Positions 45,713 through 51,179 of a DNA stretch of 51,179 bases are shown here, piece by piece (within the stretch, counting starts at the first letter, position 1; each line of letters opens with the position of its first letter). The stretch is from Microvirga aerophila. GTDB taxonomy: Bacteria > Pseudomonadota > Alphaproteobacteria > Rhizobiales > Beijerinckiaceae. Position numbers and translations under genes: made by a program. The stretch covers positions 1 to 51,179 of the forward strand of contig NZ_QOIO01000044.1 in NCBI RefSeq assembly GCF_003332305.1, written 5' to 3'. The notes beneath the pieces were generated by a model that saw nothing but the letters and a program-made list of their open reading frames with translations, ran no database searches and was not told the origin of the DNA.

Positions 45713-45875
45713 GGCTTTGATCCTTTCCTTTGTTTCAGACAGGTTTCCGGGCCAAGGCAGGATTGCCTCCCCGGACTACGCCTGACGGGGATCTGACGTC
45801 CCCTGCCCTTCATGTCGAGAAAGGCGGCCGTATACACGAGCCGCCCTTGTTAGACAACCCCAAAACGAAGGCTTT
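45713..45875 (-). promoter_or_regulatory. Structured 163-base spacer between rpsQ and rplN
   Basis: The minus strand holds a hairpin over the rpsQ stop (45867-45885, eight-base-pair stem, followed by GTTTT) and a second hairpin (45821-45848, GGCGGC with GCCGCC, followed by TTTC). Smaller stems follow before rplN. The first two look like weak terminators or attenuators, separating S10-type genes from spc-type genes. Confidence 0.5.
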
Positions 45876-46115
45876 TTAAGCCTTCGCCTCGTTGACGAGC
45901 ACCCAAGTCTTGAGTTTGGAGAGCGGCTTGGACTCCTCGATGAAGACCGTGTCGCCAACCTTGGCTGTGTTGTTCTCGTCGTGAGCGTGGTAGTTTTTCG
46001 TCTTACGCACGGTCTTTTTCATGACCGGGTGCGTGAAACGACGTTCCACCTTCACGACGACCGTCTTGTCCTGCTTATCGCTGACAACGACGCCCTGCAA
46101 AACGCGCTTTGGCAT
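45876..46115 (-). CDS. rpsQ: 30S ribosomal protein S17
   Basis: A 79-residue primary 16S rRNA binder. It opens PKRVLQGVVVSDKQDKTVVV, with HPVMKKTVRKTKNYHAHDE and GDTVFIEESKPLSK following. Its stop codon lies inside the loop side of a hairpin, see 45713-45875. Confidence 0.96.
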   Translation of the reverse strand: MPKRVLQGVVVSDKQDKTVVVKVERRFTHPVMKKTVRKTKNYHAHDENNTAKVGDTVFIEESKPLSKLKTWVLVNEAKA

Positions 46116-46127
46116 CTTGATTTCCTC

Positions 46128-46340
46128 TTAAGCCTTCGCCGACGCCGACTTCTGGCGCTGCAGCGTCTTGACGCGGGCGATGTCCTTGCGGACCTCACGG
46201 ACGCGTCCCGTATTCTCGAGCTGGCCTGTCGCGCGCTGGAACCGAAGGTTGAACTGCTCCTTCTTCAGGTTCAGCAGTTCGTCCGACAGCTGGTCGTTCG
46301 ACATCGCGTTGAGGTCAGAGGTTCTCTGCTTCGTCTTCAT
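46128..46340 (-). CDS. rpmC: 50S ribosomal protein L29
   Basis: A 70-residue helical hairpin protein near the exit tunnel that helps dock SRP and trigger factor. It shows LSDELLNLKKEQFNLRFQRA and the TGRVREVRKDIARVKTL helix. ATG 46340 follows GGAGG; the longer open frame upstream is within rplP and not coding. Ten bases after rplP. Confidence 0.95.
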   Translation of the reverse strand: MKTKQRTSDLNAMSNDQLSDELLNLKKEQFNLRFQRATGQLENTGRVREVRKDIARVKTLQRQKSASAKA

Positions 46341-46350
46341 GATTCCCTCC

Positions 46351-46764
46351 TTACTCAGCAATGCGCTGGATGAAGCGCACCTTGATCGGGAGCTTGGCAG
46401 CGCCGAGACGGAGCGCCTCGCGGGCAACGTCCTCCGGCACGCCGTCGATCTCGAACATGATACGGCCCGGCTTGACCTTGGCGGCCCAGAACTCGGGAGC
46501 GCCCTTGCCCTTACCCATACGCACCTCGGTCGGCTTCGACGACACCGGCACGTCCGGGAAGATCCGGATCCACACACGGCCCGCGCGCTTCATGGCGCGG
46601 GTGATCGCGCGGCGAGCCGCCTCGATCTGACGAGCGTTCACACGCTCGGGTTCCATCGCCTTCAGGCCGAACTGGCCGAAGTTGAGGTCCGTACCACCCT
46701 TCGCGGTGCCGGAAATCCGGCCCTTGAACTGCTTACGGAACTTGGTTTTCTTCGGTTGCAACAT
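46351..46764 (-). CDS. rplP: 50S ribosomal protein L16
   Basis: A 137-residue protein that helps position A-site tRNA. It opens LQPKKTKFRKQFKGRISG and shows the RIFPDVPVSSKPTEVRMGKG loop with GAPEFWAAKVKPGRIMFE. Twenty-four bases after rpsC. Confidence 0.97.
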   Translation of the reverse strand: MLQPKKTKFRKQFKGRISGTAKGGTDLNFGQFGLKAMEPERVNARQIEAARRAITRAMKRAGRVWIRIFPDVPVSSKPTEVRMGKGKGAPEFWAAKVKPGRIMFEIDGVPEDVAREALRLGAAKLPIKVRFIQRIAE

Positions 46765-46788
46765 GGCAAACCTCTCCTGACCTCTCGG

Positions 46789-47493
46789 TTACGCCGCTTG
46801 CTCGCGGCGACCACCGGAACGGCCACCCTCGTCGTTCATCCGCTTGTCCTGAGCCATCGGATCGTGCTCAAGGATTTCGCCCTTGAAGATCCAGACCTTA
46901 ATGCCACAGGTGCCATAGGTCGTGAACGCCGTCGAGGTGCCGTAATCCACGTCCGCGCGCAGCGTGTGCAGCGGAACGCGGCCTTCACGGTACCATTCCT
47001 GACGGGCGATCTCGGCGCCGCCGAGACGACCGGAGCAGTTGATCCGGATGCCCTCGGCTCCAAGACGCATCGCCGACTGAACGGCGCGCTTCATGGCGCG
47101 GCGGAACGCGACGCGGCGCTCCAGCTGCTGGGCAATCGAATCCGCCACCAGCGTAGCGTCGACTTCCGGCTTGCGGACCTCGACGATGTTGATCGCCACA
47201 TCCGCATCCGTCATCTTGCTGACGAGCTTGCGGAGCTTCTCGATGTCGGCGCCCTTCTTGCCGATCACCACGCCCGGGCGACCCGAGTGGATGGTGACGC
47301 GGCACTTACGGTGCGGACGCTCGATCACGATCTTCGAAACGGCGGCCTGCTTGAGCTGCTTCATGAGAGCATCGCGGATCGCCATGTCCTCATGCATCAG
47401 CTTCGCGTACTCGCCCTTGCCGGCGAACCAGCGCGAGTCCCAGGTCCGGTTGATGCCGAGCCGAAGACCAATCGGGTTAACTTTCTGACCCAT
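46789..47493 (-). CDS. rpsC: 30S ribosomal protein S3
   Basis: A 234-residue protein at the mRNA entry site. It opens GQKVNPIGLRLGINRTWDSR, has a KH domain with the GVVIGKKGADIEKLR loop, and an S3 C-terminal domain with GRLGGAEIARQEWYREGRVP. ATG 47493 is the family start (AAGGAGAAC upstream); the frame runs further upstream inside rplV but is not coding there. Confidence 0.97.
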   Translation of the reverse strand: MGQKVNPIGLRLGINRTWDSRWFAGKGEYAKLMHEDMAIRDALMKQLKQAAVSKIVIERPHRKCRVTIHSGRPGVVIGKKGADIEKLRKLVSKMTDADVAINIVEVRKPEVDATLVADSIAQQLERRVAFRRAMKRAVQSAMRLGAEGIRINCSGRLGGAEIARQEWYREGRVPLHTLRADVDYGTSTAFTTYGTCGIKVWIFKGEILEHDPMAQDKRMNDEGGRSGGRREQAA

Positions 47494-47504
47494 CTGGTTC
47501 TCCT

Positions 47505-47885
47505 TTACGCCTGTTCGGCGACTTCCCGAACCACGATCGTGAGGTTCGAGAACGGCTTCATGATACGAGCGCCCCGGCCACGGGCCCGGGCATGGAAGCG
47601 CTTCATGACGAGCGCCTTGCCGACGAAAGCCTGGCTCACGACGAGATCGTCCACATCGAGGTTGTGGTTGTTCTCGGCGTTCGCAATGGCGCTCTCGAGG
47701 CACTTCTTGACGTCACGAGCAATCCGCTTGCGGGAGAACTCGAGATCGGCAAGCGCCGTGGAAACCTTCTTGCCGCGGATAAGGGCCGCAACAAGATTGA
47801 GCTTCTGAGGGCTGACGCGCAGCATGCGAGCGACGGCTTGAGCCTCTTGATCGCTCAGTGCGCGAGGAGTCGCGGCCTTACCCAT
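47505..47885 (-). CDS. rplV: 50S ribosomal protein L22
   Basis: A 126-residue protein lining the exit tunnel. It shows LRVSPQKLNLVAALIRGKKV and the tunnel hairpin RGRGARIMKPFSNLTIVVRE. It begins one base after the rpsS stop. Confidence 0.96.
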   Translation of the reverse strand: MGKAATPRALSDQEAQAVARMLRVSPQKLNLVAALIRGKKVSTALADLEFSRKRIARDVKKCLESAIANAENNHNLDVDDLVVSQAFVGKALVMKRFHARARGRGARIMKPFSNLTIVVREVAEQA

Positions 47886-47886
47886 C

Positions 47887-48165
47887 TTACTTCCTCTTCG
47901 CCTTCTTGTCCGCCGCGTGGCCGTGGAAGGTGCGGGTCGGCGAGAACTCGCCGAACTTGTGACCCACCATTTCCTCGCTCACGTAGACGGGAATGTGCTT
48001 CTGACCGTTGTAGACCCCGAATGTGAGGCCCACGAACTGCGGGAGGATCGTGGAGCGACGGCTCCAGATCTTGATGACCTCGGAGCGGCCCGCACCACGG
48101 GCAGCCTCGGCCTTCTTGAGGAGGTAACCGTCGACGAACGGACCCTTCCAAAGCGAACGTGCCAT
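47887..48165 (-). CDS. rpsS: 30S ribosomal protein S19
   Basis: A 92-residue 30S head protein. It opens ARSLWKGPFVDGYLLKKAE and carries the HKFGEFSPTRTFHGHAADKK end. Fifteen bases after rplB. Confidence 0.97.
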   Translation of the reverse strand: MARSLWKGPFVDGYLLKKAEAARGAGRSEVIKIWSRRSTILPQFVGLTFGVYNGQKHIPVYVSEEMVGHKFGEFSPTRTFHGHAADKKAKRK

Positions 48166-48180
48166 GACGTGCCTCTATCC

Positions 48181-49017
48181 TTACTTCTTCCGAGCGTGGC
48201 GGCTCGACACGATGAACTTGTCGGTCCGCTTGTTCGAACGGGTTTTCTTGCCCTTGGTCGGAATACCCCACGGGGTCACCGGATGGCGACCGCCCGAGGT
48301 ACGGCCTTCACCACCACCGTGCGGGTGGTCGATCGGGTTCATGGCGACGCCGCGGTTGTGCGGGCGCTTGCCGAGCCAGCGATTACGGCCGGCCTTACCG
48401 ATCGAGGTGTTCATGTGGTCCGGGTTCGACACGGCGCCGACGGTGGCGAAGCACTGGCCATGGACTAGACGCTGCTCGCCGGAGTTCAGGCGAACCGTGA
48501 CGTAGCCTTGGTCGCGACCCACGATCTGGGCGTAGGTACCGGCGGAGCGGGCGATAGCGCCGCCGCGACCGATCTTCAGCTCCAGATTGTGGATGATCGT
48601 GCCCACCGGCATGTTGCCGATCGGCATTGCGTTGCCGGGCTTGATGTCGACCTGCTCGCCGGCCGACACCTGATCGCCGACAGCCAGACGCTGCGGGGCC
48701 AGGATGTAGGACAGCTCGCCATCGGCGTAGCGGATCAGGGCGATGAAGGCGCTGCGGTTCGGATCGTACTCGATCCTCTCCACGGCAGCCACATCCCCCA
48801 TGCGCCCGCGGCGCTTGAAGTCGACGTTGCGAAGGGTGCGCTTGTGACCACCGCCGCGGAAGCGGACGGTGACGCGGCCCAGGTTGTTACGGCCGCCGGA
48901 GGAGCTCTTGCCCTCCGTCAGCGCCTTGACCGGCTTGCCCTTGTAGAGCTCGCTGCGGTCGACGATCACCAACTGGCGCAGGCCGGGGGTGATTGGTTTG
49001 AAAGTCTTCAAAGCCAT
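48181..49017 (-). CDS. rplB: 50S ribosomal protein L2
   Basis: A 278-residue protein essential for peptidyl transferase centre assembly. It shows KTFKPITPGLRQLVIVDRS at the start and the conserved VAMNPIDHPHGGGEGRTSGG loop with its central histidines, ending RHARKK. Twenty bases after rplW. Confidence 0.97.
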   Translation of the reverse strand: MALKTFKPITPGLRQLVIVDRSELYKGKPVKALTEGKSSSGGRNNLGRVTVRFRGGGHKRTLRNVDFKRRGRMGDVAAVERIEYDPNRSAFIALIRYADGELSYILAPQRLAVGDQVSAGEQVDIKPGNAMPIGNMPVGTIIHNLELKIGRGGAIARSAGTYAQIVGRDQGYVTVRLNSGEQRLVHGQCFATVGAVSNPDHMNTSIGKAGRNRWLGKRPHNRGVAMNPIDHPHGGGEGRTSGGRHPVTPWGIPTKGKKTRSNKRTDKFIVSSRHARKK

Positions 49018-49037
49018 CGGATCACTCTCTCGTCGGA

Positions 49038-49334
49038 TCAGAGGCCCGTCGTGACGTCGATGGTTTGGCCCTCTTCGAGGGTCACAACCGCCTTCTTCAC
49101 GTCCGACCGCTGGCCGCGGGTGCCGCGGAACATCTTCACTTTGCCCTTGGTGACGAGCGTGTTGACGCTCTTCACCTTGACATCGAACAGCTTCTCAACC
49201 GCTTCCTTGATCTGCGGCTTCGTCGCATCCCGGCTAACCTTGAAGACGACCTTGTTCTGATCGGACAGGGCCGTGGCCTTCTCGGTGATGACCGGGCTCA
49301 CGATTACATCGTAATGGCGCGGGTCCAGGCTCAT
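49038..49334 (-). CDS. rplW: 50S ribosomal protein L23
   Basis: A 98-residue exit-tunnel protein that docks trigger factor and SRP. It shows HYDVIVSPVITEKATALSDQ and VKSVNTLVTKGKVK. Its ATG overlaps the rplD stop as ATGA. Confidence 0.96.
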   Translation of the reverse strand: MSLDPRHYDVIVSPVITEKATALSDQNKVVFKVSRDATKPQIKEAVEKLFDVKVKSVNTLVTKGKVKMFRGTRGQRSDVKKAVVTLEEGQTIDVTTGL

Positions 49335-49951
49335 TTGAAGCGCGCCTCCAGCGCATCGACAGCCGCCTTCGTGAGAACGAGCTTCTCGCGACGCAGGATG
49401 TCATAGACGTTGATGCCCTGCACCGGCAGGACGTCGATGTTCGGGATGTTGCGAGCAGCCCGCTGGAAGTTCGCCTCGATCTCGGCGCCACCGATGATCA
49501 GGGCGTTCGCCAGGCCGAGCTTGCCGAAGCGCTCCACCAGAGCCTTCGTCTTGGCCTCGGAGAGCTGCACATCGTCGACGACGATGAGCGAAGCGTCCTT
49601 CGCCTTGGACGAGAGCGCATGCTTCAGGGCGAGAGCGCGAACCTTCTTGGGCAGATCGTGCGCATGGCTGCGAACGACCGGACCGAAGGCGCGACCGCCG
49701 CCCCGGAACTGGGGAGCGCTCGCAGCACCGTGGCGTGCGCCGCCGGTGCCCTTCTGCTTGTAGATCTTCTTCGTCGTGCGGTCGATCGCCGAACGATTCT
49801 TGACCGCATGGGTGCCGGCCTGGCGCTTGGCGAGCTGCCAGCGAACGCAACGGGCCAGCAGGTCAGCGCGGGGATCGAGACCGAAGATGGCCTCGTTCAG
49901 ATCGACCGATCCAGCCTTCGCGCCCTCGAGCGTGGTGACATCGAGTTTCAT
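49331..49951 (-). CDS. rplD: 50S ribosomal protein L4
   Basis: A 206-residue protein whose loop lines the exit tunnel; in enterobacteria it also regulates the S10 operon. The loop region KKIYKQKGTGGARHGAASAP is intact, and RREKLVLTKAAVDALEARF ends it. ATG 49951 overlaps the rplC stop by one base (TGATG) and follows AGAGGAG; a GTG one codon earlier is less likely. Confidence 0.96.
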   Translation of the reverse strand: MKLDVTTLEGAKAGSVDLNEAIFGLDPRADLLARCVRWQLAKRQAGTHAVKNRSAIDRTTKKIYKQKGTGGARHGAASAPQFRGGGRAFGPVVRSHAHDLPKKVRALALKHALSSKAKDASLIVVDDVQLSEAKTKALVERFGKLGLANALIIGGAEIEANFQRAARNIPNIDVLPVQGINVYDILRREKLVLTKAAVDALEARFK

Positions 49952-50682
49952 CACGCGTTCTCCTCTTGGGCTTCAACAGCCGGAGCGGCCGGTGCAGCGT
50001 CATTGGCCCCCGAGCGGAACGCGCCGGGCATCGGCACTTCCTTCGGCAGCTTGCGCTTCACCGCGTCACGGACGTAGATCCAGCCGCCGGCCACGCCGGG
50101 AACGGCGCCTTCGACGAGGATCAGACCGCGCTCGACGTCGGTCGAAACGACGCGCAGGTTCTGCGTCGTGACGCGCTCGACACCAAGGTGACCCGGCATC
50201 TTCTTGTTCTTGAAGGTCTTGCCTGGATCCTGGCGACCACCGGTCGAACCGATGGAGCGGTGCGAGACCGACACGCCGTGGGTGGCGCGAAGACCACCGA
50301 AGTTCCAGCGCTTCATACCGCCAGCGAAGCCCTTACCGGTGGTGATGCCCGTGACGTCCACGAACTGACCGGCAATGAAGTGATCAGCGGTGATCTCGGC
50401 GCCCACGGGGATGACAGCATCCTCGGTGACGCGGAACTCCGCGAGCTTGCGCTTCGGCTCGACCTGAGCGAGTGCGAAACGCCCGCGCTCGGCCTTCGAA
50501 ACGTTCTTGACCTTGGCCTTGCCGACGCCGACCTGCAGCGCGGTATAGCCGTTCTTTTCCATGGTCCGATGGGCGACGACTTGGCACTGGTCGACCTTCA
50601 AAACCGTGACCGGGACATGCTCGCCGGCATCCGTGAAGATGCGGGTCATCCCGAGTTTCTGTGCAATGACGCCTGAGCGCAT
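49951..50682 (-). CDS. rplC: 50S ribosomal protein L3
   Basis: A 243-residue protein near the peptidyl transferase centre. It opens RSGVIAQKLGMTRIFTDAGE, with the GTGKGFAGGMKRW-type segment (here TGKGFAGGMKRWNFGG) and SHRSIGSTGGRQDPGKTFKN. A short Ala/Glu-rich C-terminal tail (after residue 225) is an alphaproteobacterial extension. Forty-eight bases after rpsJ. Confidence 0.97.
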   Translation of the reverse strand: MRSGVIAQKLGMTRIFTDAGEHVPVTVLKVDQCQVVAHRTMEKNGYTALQVGVGKAKVKNVSKAERGRFALAQVEPKRKLAEFRVTEDAVIPVGAEITADHFIAGQFVDVTGITTGKGFAGGMKRWNFGGLRATHGVSVSHRSIGSTGGRQDPGKTFKNKKMPGHLGVERVTTQNLRVVSTDVERGLILVEGAVPGVAGGWIYVRDAVKRKLPKEVPMPGAFRSGANDAAPAAPAVEAQEENA

Positions 50683-50730
50683 GTGCGTATCCTCTCGACG
50701 TGTCTACCGTAAGCTCCAAACCCAGAGGGC

Positions 50731-51039
50731 TTAGAGCTTGATCTCCACGTCCACGCCCGCCGCGAGGTCGAGCTTCATCAGCGCGTCCACGGTTTGGGGG
50801 GTGGGGTCCACGATATCGAGAACGCGCTTGTGGGTGCGCATCTCGAATTGCTCACGCGACTTCTTGTCGATGTGAGGCGAGCGAAGAACCGTAAAGCGCT
50901 CGATGCGCGTCGGCAGCGGGATGGGCCCGCGAACCTGCGCCCCGGTCCGCTTCGCGGTCGACACGATTTCGCGTGTCGATGCGTCGAGGATCCGGTGGTC
51001 GAACGCCTTAAGGCGAATGCGAATATTCTGACCGTTCAT
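50731..51039 (-). CDS. rpsJ: 30S ribosomal protein S10 (transcription factor NusE)
   Basis: A 102-residue 30S head protein that also serves with NusB in antitermination. It opens NGQNIRIRLKAFDHRILDAS and contains GPIPLPTRIERFTVLRSPHI. It begins 64 bases after tuf, preceded by GAGG, with a long hairpin in the gap. Confidence 0.97.
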   Translation of the reverse strand: MNGQNIRIRLKAFDHRILDASTREIVSTAKRTGAQVRGPIPLPTRIERFTVLRSPHIDKKSREQFEMRTHKRVLDIVDPTPQTVDALMKLDLAAGVDVEIKL

Positions 51040-51056
51040 GGTTGAACCTCAACAAG

Positions 51057-51086
51057 GGAGCAGCCCGACCGTGGCCGGCCTGCTCC
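51057..51086 (-). other. Hairpin between tuf and rpsJ
   Basis: A seven-base-pair outer stem GGAGCAG/CTGCTCC encloses further pairing after one mismatch. It has no T-run on the minus strand. It occupies the position of the S10 leader, so it could serve as an attenuator or RNA-processing site. Confidence 0.5.
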
Positions 51087-51103
51087 TTTGATCCTCTTAA
51101 AAA

Positions 51104-51179
<76 letters not shown>

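Overview
This is a GC-rich chromosomal segment from an alphaproteobacterium. The order Hyphomicrobiales (Rhizobiales) is strongly suggested, with a Methylobacteriaceae/Microvirga-like genome as my best guess. The clues are the intact S10-spc-alpha ribosomal cluster followed by degQ-rarA-crcB-rluC, the rhizobial-style extragenic palindromes, and the many PAS kinases, a DmeF-type transporter and an orphan TAXI binding protein. The genus is inferred from gene content and sequence feel. No rRNA or database match was available.

Layout. (1) 323-9396, plus strand: a heavy-metal (most likely copper, possibly also Co/Ni/Zn) handling cluster. It opens with a MerR-family (CueR/HmrR-like) operator-promoter and runs through two small CxxC metal-binding proteins, a DUF4396 membrane protein, a His-rich secreted protein, a CzcB/CusB-type adaptor with two HEGHDH motifs, a CusA/CzcA-type RND pump, a small periplasmic protein, a DUF305 protein, a DmeF-type cation diffusion facilitator and a DUF411 protein. 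Imperfect copies of one non-coding sequence lie on both sides (about 141-207 and 9524-9588). (2) 9784-16742: an orphan TAXI-type solute-binding protein with a small TTHB210-like secreted protein, a soluble five-PAS hybrid histidine kinase, a persulfide-dioxygenase-like metallo-beta-lactamase-fold enzyme and a DUF2243 membrane protein. (3) 16873-23205: a promoter followed by four genes joined by three 4-base ATGA overlaps: periplasmic binding protein, Cache/HAMP/PAS histidine kinase, single-domain response regulator, and response regulator fused to a class III nucleotide cyclase. It reads as one pathway from an extracytoplasmic ligand to a cyclic nucleotide, and is the most interesting unit of the window. 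(4) 23226-27583, minus strand: an AcrB/AcrA-type drug-efflux pair without an outer-membrane channel. (5) 27710-33180: mixed single genes (patatin, DEDDh exonuclease, Pcm, GNAT acetyltransferase, tail-anchored unknown, RluC-type pseudouridine synthase). (6) 33223-36394, minus strand: crcB, rarA and degQ. (7) 36484-51179, minus strand: rplQ back to the 3' end of tuf, the full ribosomal protein/secY/adk/rpoA cluster, ending in a strong intrinsic terminator.

How it works together: the first 9.4 kb form a metal-sensing, binding and export module (cytoplasmic chaperone-like HMA proteins, inner-membrane transporters, periplasmic His/Met-rich binders). The 17-23 kb operon is a dedicated signal cascade. 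The right half is core housekeeping. There the S10/spc part is tightly packed and translationally coupled, whereas the alpha part has wide spacers, almost all of them carrying hairpins.

No tRNA, rRNA, CRISPR array or transposase gene was recognised. Outer-membrane TolC-type partners and dedicated regulators for both RND systems are absent from the window.
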